DNA of 64,000 nt from positions 1 to 64,000 of the forward strand of contig NZ_JAUHLN010000009.1 in assembly GCF_030412265.1 (NCBI RefSeq). The letters run 5' to 3'. The notes under the pieces were generated by a model. That model searched no databases, had not been told where the DNA came from, and worked only from the letters and a program-made list of their open reading frames with translations. Below are positions 44,665 to 52,986 of this stretch, one piece after another. Position numbers and translations under genes: made by a program. Source of the DNA: Fictibacillus terranigra. Its GTDB lineage: Bacteria > Bacillota > Bacilli > Bacillales > Fictibacillaceae. How positions within the stretch are numbered: the stretch's first letter is position 1; each line of letters opens with the position of its first letter.

Positions 44665-45777
44665 TTAGAAAGAAGCCTTATGAAAAGAATTAAGATCCAC
44701 GGTTTGAGGCCGTCCTGTAGCGACACACTCATAAATGGCCTGGATACAGGAGAAGTTAAATACAGCCTGCTCGTTTACGATAGCCGGGGACGGTTTCCCC
44801 TGGGTTTTCCAATAAAAATAAATCAATGGCCGATCCATGGCGTGGATGGTAGTTTCACTTTTGGCGATATGTTGATCGGATTCCAATATCCCATTTTTAT
44901 CGAAGGTATAATCGACCTTACCTGGCCCCTCCCATGATTGCCAGTCCCAATTTACGGCACCCTTTAATCCTTCAATTTCAGCAATTGAGCGCTCGGATCC
45001 GTGGGTACATGAAGATCTTTCATAGTTCACTGAAACAGTAGATCCGTTGGATAAATAGTAAAGTAGTTGAGCACCTGCATGCGTTTCTACATCAAAAACA
45101 GTATTCTCAGGTAGCTGTAAATCGGTTTCAGGAGTTTCGAGCCATGCACTTAATACCTCAATTTTGACCGGCGATAATAGATCATTTAATGTCGCAAAGT
45201 CATAAGGTCCCCAATCCATAACAACTCCGCCGCCGCTTTGCTGGTGATTAAGGAACCATTTGCTATTTGGCTGATACTCAATGCCCGGTCTGCCCCGCTG
45301 CCCGCGATGAATGAAAGTCACATGATACAGATTACCTAATTGATCGGATTGAATAAGCTGTTTCACTTTCTCTGTGGCAGGCGTACCTATAAAACGATCA
45401 CTGCAGCACCCGATGAAACGGTCTTGTGAACGCGCTAATTCCAGCATTTCCTCGGCTTGTTCCTGACTGACAGCCAAAGGTTTTTCACATAATACATGAC
45501 GTTTTGTATGAAGAGCAGCACAAGCTAATTTGAAATGGGTAAATGGGGGTGTCGCAACAACGACGATATCATCAGGCTGGGCTGGTTCCTCAAGCATGGA
45601 CGGTACGTCTTCAAACAAACGTGCATGAGGGAACTCTTTTGAAAAATCCTGGAGTGCTTTAGTGTTCGTATCTGCAACAGAAAGTTCTACGTCATCCCCA
45701 ACGTTTAATTCACTAATCGCTTTTGCGTGTGTACGAGAAATGACTCCTGCACCGATTAAATAAATTCGAAGTGGCAT
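44665..45777 (-). CDS. Gfo/Idh/MocA-family NAD(P)-dependent oxidoreductase
   Basis: Two-domain sugar oxidoreductase of 370 aa. N-terminal Rossmann fold begins LRIYLIGAGVISRTHAKAI; the catalytic-lysine motif is HVLCEKPLAVS (about 95-105), and the C-terminal sheet domain has GGGVVMDWGPYDFATL. ATG 45777 with GGTGAGG upstream. It is the last gene of a leftward operon after a binding protein and a TIM-barrel isomerase. Members oxidise sugars or glycosides at C1, C2 or C3. The pairing with an isomerase/epimerase-fold partner is the arrangement used for C3 oxidation followed by glycosidic-bond cleavage. Confidence 0.9.
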   Translation of the reverse strand: MPLRIYLIGAGVISRTHAKAISELNVGDDVELSVADTNTKALQDFSKEFPHARLFEDVPSMLEEPAQPDDIVVVATPPFTHFKLACAALHTKRHVLCEKPLAVSQEQAEEMLELARSQDRFIGCCSDRFIGTPATEKVKQLIQSDQLGNLYHVTFIHRGQRGRPGIEYQPNSKWFLNHQQSGGGVVMDWGPYDFATLNDLLSPVKIEVLSAWLETPETDLQLPENTVFDVETHAGAQLLYYLSNGSTVSVNYERSSCTHGSERSIAEIEGLKGAVNWDWQSWEGPGKVDYTFDKNGILESDQHIAKSETTIHAMDRPLIYFYWKTQGKPSPAIVNEQAVFNFSCIQAIYECVATGRPQTVDLNSFHKASF

Positions 45778-45798
45778 TATGATCCTCACCTTTATTTT

Positions 45799-46629
45799 TT
45801 ATAGTGTGCTTTTTAAAGTATTGCTTTGTATGCTGCTTATACTATTTTTTAAATAAGTAATCGATTCTTTTACAGCTTCAATCATTGTCAGCTGCGGGTT
45901 GGTATCTTTGCGATGCCATAATTCAAACGTAAGCCATCCCTCGTAATGAATCTCGTTCAATGTTTCCATAAATTCAGCCATATCAATTTCCCCGTCAAAA
46001 ACATTTTCAGTCGGGACGGATCCTAATTGATTTCGCAAATGGACAGCGAAAACACGATTAGAATATTGTTTCGCCCATGCTATCGGATCACATCCTGCAG
46101 CATGTGCCCAACCCGTGTCAATGCATAAACCTACGAGAGGGCTGGAATATTCAACGACCGAACGCATATCTCCCTCAGCCATGTCCTGGGTATCAGCATG
46201 ATTATGGAAACAAAGTCTCAATCCGAGTGGCTGAATTAAATCCCCCAGCCGGGCAAGGTTTTCCCCCTGCATTTTTAATTCGTCTTCCGTTTTTGGAAGT
46301 GGGGAAGACCAGCCCCCTTTAGGATCGGCATTCACGATAAAATCTTTCCCCCCTGACGATTTAAGACGGTGAGCCATTGGCATGATATTTTGGTCAACCT
46401 CTAATGCTGCCCATGGTTTATGAAAGTGGCCACCGGCATAACTTGATGATAGCTGCAATTGATTTGCTTTTAAGATACTAACTGTCTCAGGGGTGGCGTC
46501 AATTTCCACAGCATCAAGACCTGCTTGGGCACAATCATAAATCATTTGTTCCAAAGACCGATCTTTGCCGTCTAATTCGTTTCTCGTATACCAGCCGAAC
46601 ATGTTCGACGAAAACCCGTGAATTTTCAT
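45799..46629 (-). CDS. Sugar phosphate isomerase/epimerase-like TIM-barrel protein
   Basis: AP-endonuclease-family-2 (xylose isomerase-like) TIM barrel of 276 aa. Metal ligands are suggested by LRLCFHNHADTQ, VGLCIDTGWAHAAGCDP, RVFAVHLRN and GWLTFELWH. ATG 46629 (MKIHGFSSNMFGWY) is chosen because AAGGAG lies 7 nt upstream; the frame is open further. The fold serves epimerases, inosose dehydratases and the beta-elimination subunits that cleave 3-keto-glycosides. Next to a Gfo/Idh protein, the last role is an attractive possibility. Confidence 0.87.
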   Translation of the reverse strand: MKIHGFSSNMFGWYTRNELDGKDRSLEQMIYDCAQAGLDAVEIDATPETVSILKANQLQLSSSYAGGHFHKPWAALEVDQNIMPMAHRLKSSGGKDFIVNADPKGGWSSPLPKTEDELKMQGENLARLGDLIQPLGLRLCFHNHADTQDMAEGDMRSVVEYSSPLVGLCIDTGWAHAAGCDPIAWAKQYSNRVFAVHLRNQLGSVPTENVFDGEIDMAEFMETLNEIHYEGWLTFELWHRKDTNPQLTMIEAVKESITYLKNSISSIQSNTLKSTL

Positions 46630-46638
46630 TTGTTCACT

Positions 46639-46652
46639 CCTTAGCGCTTTCA
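46639..46652. promoter_or_regulatory. Degenerate cre-like box over the isomerase gene's RBS
   Basis: CCTTAGCGCTTTCA agrees with the cre consensus at 12 of 14 positions and overlaps the ribosome binding region. It may act as a CcpA roadblock; it is weak. Confidence 0.3.
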
Positions 46653-46656
46653 AAAA

Positions 46657-46705
46657 CGGGGCATCTGTGATCTATATAGAAAATGAAAGAATAAGAGATA
46701 CCCCG
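46657..46705 (-). other. Intercistronic hairpin after the binding-protein gene
   Basis: On the leftward RNA, CGGGGUAUC pairs along its full length with GAUGCCCCG (one G-U pair) across a 31-nt loop. Like the hairpin at 20620, it follows a binding-protein gene and probably stabilises its 3' end. Confidence 0.45.
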
Positions 46706-46715
46706 ATGTTATTAG

Positions 46716-48017
46716 TTATTGTTTCGTTTTATTGGCAAGCGGCTGAGCTTCCTTTTTCAATCGGGTTAAGCCTTCTTCAACAGATACTTTCCCGCGAAGG
46801 ATATCGTCATGCGTCTTATTGATTTTTTCCAGATATTCATCTAAAAATGGGACACTTGGGACTGATTTGATTTTTCCGTTAGTAACGTATTTCATAAACA
46901 CCTCATACTTTGGAACCTCTTTCTTCAGCATCGCATCATTCTGCAGACTCTGCCTTGGAGCTAGGTTCCCTAGACTAGCAGCAAACTTGGCCATCTGTTC
47001 TTTTTGGGTGATCCAATTTAAAAACTTCCATGCTTCATCCGGGTGATCCGCACCTTTCGGAATATACAACGTACCAACATTCATAAATCCTGCATTCTTG
47101 GATTCTGGATGATTTTCGTCGTACGGCATAGGAGCGACGCCATAATTTAGGTTTGGCGCATATCGCTCTGCAAATTTAGCTATCCACTCTCCGTCAAATT
47201 GCATGGCGTATTTACCGGCGAGAAATGGATTTTGCGCTGACGCATACTGTCCCGATCCGCTGGCAAAGCGGTCAAGAGCCTTCGTTCCGTAGCGGTCCCA
47301 CATTTTTTTATTGGTTTCAACGGTTTTTTTAAATCCAGGGTCAAGCGGAGTCACTTCTTTTTTCTCCGGATCCCAAATTTTCCCGTTAAAGGCATTCATC
47401 CACATGTAAGGATTTTGGGAAGGCCAAATGCCTAATTGTTCTATTCTGCCGTCCTTCATTTTACTTAGTTTCTTGTCATATTCCATCAGCTGCTGAATGG
47501 TTTCCGGAGGTCCGTCAAATCCAGCTTTCTTAAGCATATCTTTGTTGTAGTAGAGCATCCATGTATTCATGACGATAGGCAGGGCATACGTTTTATCTTT
47601 ATACTGCACAGCGGACCTTGCGGCTGGCACAAAGTCGTTAATGTCATAGTTATCTTCTTTGATGTATTTGTCTAAAGGGAGCATCACCCCGCGGTCGGCC
47701 CATGAAGCCAACTTATTTTCATCATAATGGGACGCGAGGTCAGGGGGATTGCCTCCAACTATTGCGGTCATTTGTTTTTGAATATCACCCTGATTCAAGC
47801 CCTTAACAAAAACCTTGTCCTGGCTTTTGTTGTATTCATTAATCAGTTCAGAAATGATTTTGGCTTCGTCGCCTCCCCACGTATACCAAAAATTAATCGT
47901 TACTTTATCCTTGCTGCTGGCACCTGAACCGGTTTGGCTTGAAGTTGCGGAACAGCCTGACACGATAGTTAAAATCAGAAACGGAATCAACAAAATTTTA
48001 ACGGGCAAACGACACAT
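46716..48017 (-). CDS. Sugar ABC transporter solute-binding lipoprotein
   Basis: Family 1 binding protein, 433 aa. Signal peptide with lipobox (LTIVSGC); Cys becomes residue 1 of the mature lipoprotein. ATG 48017 has AGGAGG 8 nt upstream; an upstream extension in the same frame has no site. It carries VTINFWYTWGGDEAKIISEL and GNPPDLASHYDENKLASWAD. Its permeases are encoded on the other strand (49527-51330), so the importer is split across the divergent locus and co-regulated through the LacI operators. Confidence 0.93.
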   Translation of the reverse strand: MCRLPVKILLIPFLILTIVSGCSATSSQTGSGASSKDKVTINFWYTWGGDEAKIISELINEYNKSQDKVFVKGLNQGDIQKQMTAIVGGNPPDLASHYDENKLASWADRGVMLPLDKYIKEDNYDINDFVPAARSAVQYKDKTYALPIVMNTWMLYYNKDMLKKAGFDGPPETIQQLMEYDKKLSKMKDGRIEQLGIWPSQNPYMWMNAFNGKIWDPEKKEVTPLDPGFKKTVETNKKMWDRYGTKALDRFASGSGQYASAQNPFLAGKYAMQFDGEWIAKFAERYAPNLNYGVAPMPYDENHPESKNAGFMNVGTLYIPKGADHPDEAWKFLNWITQKEQMAKFAASLGNLAPRQSLQNDAMLKKEVPKYEVFMKYVTNGKIKSVPSVPFLDEYLEKINKTHDDILRGKVSVEEGLTRLKKEAQPLANKTKQ

Positions 48018-48077
48018 ATTTGAAACCTCCTGTTTTAATTTTAAAGACCACAGTGATAGATTTTCCTTAAAAATCAG

Positions 48078-48125
48078 AACGTTTCGACTATTTTGAATTA
48101 TAGAAATGTTATTTTGATAAGTCAA
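48078..48125 (-). promoter_or_regulatory. Leftward sigma-A promoter with LacI operator
   Basis: Read leftward: TTGACT (48125-48120), 17-bp spacer, TATAAT (48102-48097), then the operator TCGAAACGTT (48087-48078) starting 9 bp after the -10. It drives the binding-protein operon. The operator centre is the palindromic AACGTT typical of LacI-family sites. Confidence 0.8.
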
Positions 48126-48202
48126 CGCTTTTTTTATTTTCTTTTATATTGGGGTTTTTACAAAAGGAATTCCAATAAATTTATTATTCTGAATATTTTA
48201 AA

Positions 48203-48249
48203 TTGACTTGCAAGAACTCTGGAAATATAATGGGCCTATAACGTTTCGA
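48203..48249 (+). promoter_or_regulatory. Rightward sigma-A promoter with LacI operator
   Basis: TTGACT (48203-48208), 17-bp spacer, TATAAT (48226-48231), and AACGTTTCGA (48240-48249) 9 bp downstream of the -10, at the predicted start site. It drives lacI and probably the rightward operon, mirroring the leftward promoter. Confidence 0.8.
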
Positions 48250-48366
48250 TAATTGATATTCGACGATGGATTTTCCAATTCAATGATAGGGAGGGGAATG
48301 ACACTAGAGTCTTTAGATAAATTGCAGGTCAACATAAGATCGTCAACTAGAGAATGAATGCATGAA

Positions 48367-48410
48367 TTGGATGTGCGTTTTCTCTTTTTTATTGTCTTAA
48401 AACGTTTCGA
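48367..48410 (+). promoter_or_regulatory. Third LacI operator, possible second rightward promoter
   Basis: AACGTTTCGA (48401-48410) is the third exact copy, 161 bp from the second, which is 162 bp from the first. A weaker promoter TTGGAT-N17-TATTGT (48367-48395) precedes it. It may be a roadblock or a looping site. Confidence 0.55.
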
Positions 48411-48467
48411 TTTACAGATAGAGAAAGGGTGTTCATAGTGAATAAGGTACTGAACACGGGAGAGAAA

Positions 48468-49460
48468 ATGGCAACAATTAAGGATGTAGCTAAACTGGCG
48501 TCTGTGTCTGTTTCTACGGCTTCGATTGCTTTAAACGGCAATAAAAATGTAAAGACAGAAACAAGGGTTAGAGTGCTTGAAGCCGCAAAAAAGCTGAATT
48601 ATAGAAAAAATGGGTCTGCGGCAGATTTAAAAAAAAGTCAAACAAAAACATTGGCGCTAATCGTAGACGATTTATCGGGCCCTTTCTTCTCTGAGCTGAT
48701 TAAAGGTGTGCAGGATGTCACGCTGTCCAAGGGTTATGATTTAATAACGTGCAGTGCAATAGGCGGAGAAAATTCCACTCCCACTAGATTTCTGCTGGAG
48801 AAAAGAACAGATGGAGTTATTATCCTCGCTCATACCCTGAAGAATGAAATGATTCTGCATGCGTCCATGGAAGGCTTTCCCATTGTGTTATTGGACAGGC
48901 AATTAGACAGCAGACATACCATTCATATACAGGTGGATAATGAACAAGGGGCTTACAATGCCGTTCATTACCTAATTAGCTTGGGTCACCGGTCCATTGC
49001 GTATGTCAGCGGAAATGCGACATCCACCGACAATCATTGCCGTTATCGTGGTTTTCAAAAGGCTATGGATGAATTTGGATTGGAGCAACCGGACAAATGG
49101 AATATATCCGGGAGTTTCACAGAAGAGGGCGGATATCATACCACAAAAATGCTGATCATGCAGGGGCAATTGCCGAGTGCCATTTTTTACGCAAATGATG
49201 AAATGGCCATTGGCGGGATTCAGGCGTTTAGTGAAAAAGGAATTAAAGTGCCGGAGGATGTTTCCATTATAGGCTTCGACGATATATTGCTGTCGAGATA
49301 TACGACACCTGCCTTGACAACCATCCATCAGCCAAAATACGAAATGGGATCTCTGGCCGCTCATTTAATTTTTCGTGCGCTCAGTGGAGAATCCTTTGAG
49401 CAGCAGCTTTATACGCTGGAAACACGACTCGTGAAGAGGTCATCTTGCCGGCAAGTCTAG
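48468..49460 (+). CDS. LacI-family transcriptional regulator
   Basis: Repressor of 330 aa. The N-terminal LacI HTH reads MATIKDVAKLASVSVSTASI and the hinge helix region SAADLKKSQTKTLALI. The periplasmic-binding-like effector domain ends RLVKRSSCRQV. ATG 48468 (GGGAGAG upstream) gives the canonical start; GTG codons at 48429 and 48438 are alternatives. Three AACGTTTCGA operators lie in the adjacent control region, so it almost certainly regulates both directions and itself. The effector should be a sugar of this pathway. Confidence 0.95.
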   Translation: MATIKDVAKLASVSVSTASIALNGNKNVKTETRVRVLEAAKKLNYRKNGSAADLKKSQTKTLALIVDDLSGPFFSELIKGVQDVTLSKGYDLITCSAIGGENSTPTRFLLEKRTDGVIILAHTLKNEMILHASMEGFPIVLLDRQLDSRHTIHIQVDNEQGAYNAVHYLISLGHRSIAYVSGNATSTDNHCRYRGFQKAMDEFGLEQPDKWNISGSFTEEGGYHTTKMLIMQGQLPSAIFYANDEMAIGGIQAFSEKGIKVPEDVSIIGFDDILLSRYTTPALTTIHQPKYEMGSLAAHLIFRALSGESFEQQLYTLETRLVKRSSCRQV

Positions 49461-49480
49461 ACAGGCAAAAGATCAATTAT

Positions 49481-49494
49481 TGTAAGCGCTTACC
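49481..49494. promoter_or_regulatory. CcpA-type cre box upstream of the permease operon
   Basis: TGTAAGCGCTTACC matches cre at 13 of 14 positions and is highly palindromic. It lies between lacI and the first permease gene, placed for carbon catabolite repression of the whole rightward operon. Confidence 0.7.
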
Positions 49495-49526
49495 TATTAA
49501 ACCCCAAGAATATACAGGAAAGGACG

Positions 49527-50447
49527 GTGCCATGGGCTATGAGACATAATGGCTTAACTCTGAAAAGAAGCCATAAGCAATTCTGGCTTGGATTGGGGTT
49601 CGCATCTCCGTTTATTATCGGATTTTTATTGTTAACCGTCATTCCTTTTTTACAGTCCCTCTATTTTAGTTTTACGGAATACGATATTTTCACGAAACCA
49701 AAATGGATCGGGTTAGAAAACTATGTAAATATATTCCACGATGAAAGGTTTTATAAAGCTTTAACTAATACCTCGTATATGGCATTCATTGCTGTACCGA
49801 TTACGTTGGTGGCCAATTTGTTGATTGCGCTGTTGTTGAACATTAAGGTAAAGGGCATTGCTTTTTACCGTACAGTCTATTATTTGCCGACTGTCGTTCC
49901 GGCGATTGCCACCTCCATTCTTTGGCTATGGATCTTAAATCCTGATATGGGTATTTTAAACAACCTTCTACGGTCATTAGGCCTGCCAGATCCTGCTTGG
50001 CTGTTAGATCCGAATTTCACAAAACCGTCGTTAATCATTATGGGGCTGTTCGCATCTGGAGGCGGAGCACTTATTTACCTTGCTGCATTACAGGGCATTC
50101 CTAAAGAATTTTATGAGGCGGCATCCATTGACGGTGCTAACTGGTGGCACAAATTAAGGTACATTATTCTTCCTGCCTTATCGCCGGTCACCCTTTTCCA
50201 ATTAATAATGGGCCTCATTGGTGCCTTTCAAATCTTTACCGAATCGTTCATTCTTACAAACGGAGCACTTGGCGGACCAGATCAGAGCATGTTGTTTTAT
50301 GCCGTTTACTTATACAACGAGGCATTTGTGAACTTGAATATGGGCTATGCGAGCGCATTGGCGTGGATCTTATTTGTTATCGTCGTGCTGATTACGATTG
50401 TCATTTTCAAAACCTCACTGCGCTGGGTTTACTATGGAGGTGAATAG
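49527..50447 (+). CDS. Sugar ABC transporter permease (MalF/UgpA-type)
   Basis: Permease of 306 aa, six hydrophobic segments. EAA loop EAASIDGANWWHKLRYIILP (about 191-210). The start is uncertain: GTG 49527 is very close to GGAAAGGA, while ATG 49539 is 14 nt away. It partners with the next gene and with the divergently encoded binding protein. Confidence 0.92.
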   Translation: MPWAMRHNGLTLKRSHKQFWLGLGFASPFIIGFLLLTVIPFLQSLYFSFTEYDIFTKPKWIGLENYVNIFHDERFYKALTNTSYMAFIAVPITLVANLLIALLLNIKVKGIAFYRTVYYLPTVVPAIATSILWLWILNPDMGILNNLLRSLGLPDPAWLLDPNFTKPSLIIMGLFASGGGALIYLAALQGIPKEFYEAASIDGANWWHKLRYIILPALSPVTLFQLIMGLIGAFQIFTESFILTNGALGGPDQSMLFYAVYLYNEAFVNLNMGYASALAWILFVIVVLITIVIFKTSLRWVYYGGE

Positions 50448-50448
50448 C

Positions 50449-51330
50449 ATGGAGCTCTCAACCAGATCAATGGACACCACTCATAAAACGGTGGAGGTTA
50501 AACCAAAAACGAAGATAAGAAAATCCATTCTGGCCCATATCGTATTGTCATTAATAGGGTTAGTTTTCATTGCTCCCTTCGTGTGGCTATTTTTATCGGC
50601 GCTTAAAACGCCTCAAGAAATCTTTCAATTTCCGCCATCCATTTTTCCGGAAAAACCGCAGTGGAACAATTTTATCCGAACGTTTGAAACGATGCCGTTT
50701 TTTCAGTACACCTTAAATACACTGTTTTTATGCGCAGCCAATATCGTCGGGCAGTTAATTTCATCTCCGCTTACTGCGTACTCCATTTCAAAAATCAAAT
50801 GGAAAGGGCGCAATGTTGTTTTTGGCATTATCATTGCCACGATGATTCTCCCGGGTCAGGTAACGATGATTCCGGTATACATTATTTTCGCACAGCTCGG
50901 ATGGGTCAATACGTATCTTCCATTAACCATTGGAGCATTTTTTGGATCTGCCTTTAACATTTTCCTGCTGCGCCAGTTTATTATGGGTATTCCGAATGAA
51001 CTATCGGAAGCCGCACGTATTGATGGGGCATCCGAGATTCGTATTTTCTGGCAAATCATCTATCCATTGCTCGTGCCTCCATTGGCAACGATTACAATCT
51101 TTACGTTTTCAGGCGTATGGAATGATTTTATGGGTCCGCTGATTTACTTGAATGATGACAGGTTATGGACGATTACTCTCGGCCTTCAAGGATTTATGTC
51201 CCAGCATGGGGGCGAATGGGAGCTGTTAATGGCGGGTTCCGCGATTTTCACTATTCCATCGGTCATCCTATACTTTATCGGGCAAAAGAATATTATGAAA
51301 GCCGGATCATCATTAACTTCATTTAAATAA
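50449..51330 (+). CDS. Sugar ABC transporter permease (MalG/UgpE-type)
   Basis: Permease of 293 aa with EAA loop EAARIDGASEIRIFWQIIYP. ATG 50449 is chosen: GGAGG (50437-50441) lies 7 nt upstream, and the stop of the previous gene is one base before. The frame is open upstream to 50398 but that would overlap the partner gene. Confidence 0.92.
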   Translation: MELSTRSMDTTHKTVEVKPKTKIRKSILAHIVLSLIGLVFIAPFVWLFLSALKTPQEIFQFPPSIFPEKPQWNNFIRTFETMPFFQYTLNTLFLCAANIVGQLISSPLTAYSISKIKWKGRNVVFGIIIATMILPGQVTMIPVYIIFAQLGWVNTYLPLTIGAFFGSAFNIFLLRQFIMGIPNELSEAARIDGASEIRIFWQIIYPLLVPPLATITIFTFSGVWNDFMGPLIYLNDDRLWTITLGLQGFMSQHGGEWELLMAGSAIFTIPSVILYFIGQKNIMKAGSSLTSFK

Positions 51331-51373
51331 AAATCCAGCACTAAATACACATCAATCTGAGGAGGGGAAAATT

Positions 51374-52207
51374 TTGCATATCAAACTGACACAAGAAGAA
51401 TTGAGTACAGGTGTTTTGAAAAAGGAAACTTTGGACATAGCAGTCGAACAGATCCAGGTAAATGGCTATGTTGTGTTTGAAAGGGTTTTAAGTGATGAAC
51501 TCATTAGTGAAATCCGCGAATCCTTTAATGCGTTGTTTGATGAATATATTGAACGCAAGGGATACAATACCGGAACGAACCGGGCACAGATGTTTCTTCC
51601 TTTCGCTAAGCCGTATATTTCAAAAGATGTGATTGCTCATCCGATTGCGATGTCTGTCATTGATCAGATTTTGGGCAATGATTGCAGATGTACCTATTTT
51701 GCTTCTGATACACCAATGCCAGGTTCAGATTACCAGGCGGTGCACTGTGATTTAAATTCGCTGTTTCCCGAATTGTCCGTTCCTCTTCCATCATTTAGTC
51801 TTGTACTCAATATTCCGCTTGTCGATACAACAGAGGAAAACGGTCCACTGGAAATTTGGCCGGGCGGTACCCACTTACATGGGGACTGGGCAGTTCACGA
51901 TACATTAAACGGGAGTGTCAACCCTCATCTCCACATTGTACGGGCCGCTGAGCATATGCATTCCGAAAAAGTCATTATGCCCGCCGGTTCGATTGTGATC
52001 AGGGATATAAGAATGTGGCACCGAGGTACTCCTAACCGGTCCAATGAAAGAAGAACCAACATCGCTCTAATTTACAACAGAAGCTGGTACTGCTACGGTT
52101 CGTCTATTCAAATTCCGCAAGAGACGTATGACCAGCTATCTCAAAAGGAGAAAGAATTATTCCGGTTTGAAAAGATTGGTTCACCGGCAAAATTGCCCTG
52201 GGAGTAG
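51374..52207 (+). CDS. Phytanoyl-CoA dioxygenase (PhyH)-family Fe(II)/2-oxoglutarate oxygenase
   Basis: Cupin-fold dioxygenase of 277 aa. The iron triad is recognisable as HCD in QAVHCDLNS (about 117-119) and His in IRMWHRGTPNRS (about 217); an Arg a few residues on (NERRTNIAL) would bind 2-oxoglutarate. GAGGAGGGG precedes the TTG start. Such enzymes hydroxylate or oxidatively demethylate small molecules. In a glycoside operon it may hydroxylate the aglycone or remove an O-alkyl group. Confidence 0.85.
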   Translation: MHIKLTQEELSTGVLKKETLDIAVEQIQVNGYVVFERVLSDELISEIRESFNALFDEYIERKGYNTGTNRAQMFLPFAKPYISKDVIAHPIAMSVIDQILGNDCRCTYFASDTPMPGSDYQAVHCDLNSLFPELSVPLPSFSLVLNIPLVDTTEENGPLEIWPGGTHLHGDWAVHDTLNGSVNPHLHIVRAAEHMHSEKVIMPAGSIVIRDIRMWHRGTPNRSNERRTNIALIYNRSWYCYGSSIQIPQETYDQLSQKEKELFRFEKIGSPAKLPWE

Positions 52208-52235
52208 GGATGGAGATCACTAGGAGGCAGTACAG

Positions 52236-52877
52236 ATGGAAAATCACAACTTGGCTGGCAAGCTTTATAGAGTATGCGAATGGATAATGCGCCTGGCCTA
52301 TTTAAATGTACTATGGATAATCTTTACATTGGCGGGGCTTATTCTTTTTGGTCTCTTTCCTTCTACAGCGGCGATGTTTGAGATCAGCAGAAAGTGGATC
52401 GAAGGGGAGACCGACCTTCCTGTTTTTACAACCTTCTGGCGTACGTATAAAAAGGAGTTTTTTAAAGTGCAGAGTCTCGGCTTGGTCCTTGTTTCCACAG
52501 GGGTAATCTTTTTTGTGGACTATCACTATATGCAAAGCCATTTTGCCGTAAAGGAGTCTCCATTCCTAATAGCTTCCATGTTCAGCTTAATTGTCTTTTA
52601 CTTAATAGCGGCCATGTTTATTTTTCCGATATACGCATACTTTCAAACCAATCTGCTTTCCTATTTCAAAAATGCGTTGATATTGGGTATTTCCTATCCG
52701 GTGCATAGTCTAGTGATGGCTGGGGGAATGGTTTTAATCGTTGTGTTTAACCTTCGTTTTCCGGGCTTTTCCCTTTTTCTTAGTGGGAGCTTGTTATCCT
52801 TATGGCTGACATATATAGCACGTAACGTCTTTGTCCGGATTGCCAAAAGGAGAAATACGGGTGTAAAGGTCTCTTAA
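52236..52877 (+). CDS. YesL-like (DUF624) membrane protein
   Basis: A 213-aa integral membrane protein with about five hydrophobic segments. It carries the DUF624 N-terminal pattern LNVLWIIFTLAGLILFGLFP and PSTAAMFEISRKW. Genes of this family are regularly found in Firmicutes sugar ABC operons (for example yesL with the rhamnogalacturonan genes), with unknown function. Start ATG 52236 after AGGAGG. Confidence 0.87.
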   Translation: MENHNLAGKLYRVCEWIMRLAYLNVLWIIFTLAGLILFGLFPSTAAMFEISRKWIEGETDLPVFTTFWRTYKKEFFKVQSLGLVLVSTGVIFFVDYHYMQSHFAVKESPFLIASMFSLIVFYLIAAMFIFPIYAYFQTNLLSYFKNALILGISYPVHSLVMAGGMVLIVVFNLRFPGFSLFLSGSLLSLWLTYIARNVFVRIAKRRNTGVKVS

Positions 52878-52880
52878 ATC

Positions 52881-52934
52881 AATCTCGTTCATTTATGGAT
52901 AGCTTTGTACGTACAAACGTAATATCGTTCATTT
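52881..52934. promoter_or_regulatory. Palindromic operator candidate inside the operon
   Basis: TTTGTACGTACAAA (52904-52917) is a perfect 14-bp palindrome, flanked by a direct repeat AATCTCGTTCATTT (52881-52894) and AATATCGTTCATTT (52921-52934) 40 bp apart. HutC-type GntR proteins recognise sites like TTGTAnnTACAA, so the GntR encoded at 55569 is the probable ligand. It suggests an internal promoter for the phosphotriesterase and following genes. Confidence 0.6.
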
Positions 52935-52986
52935 TAGAAAAAGATAGATTTCAAGCAATCTTGTGATGAAAGAAGAGGAGGGAACC

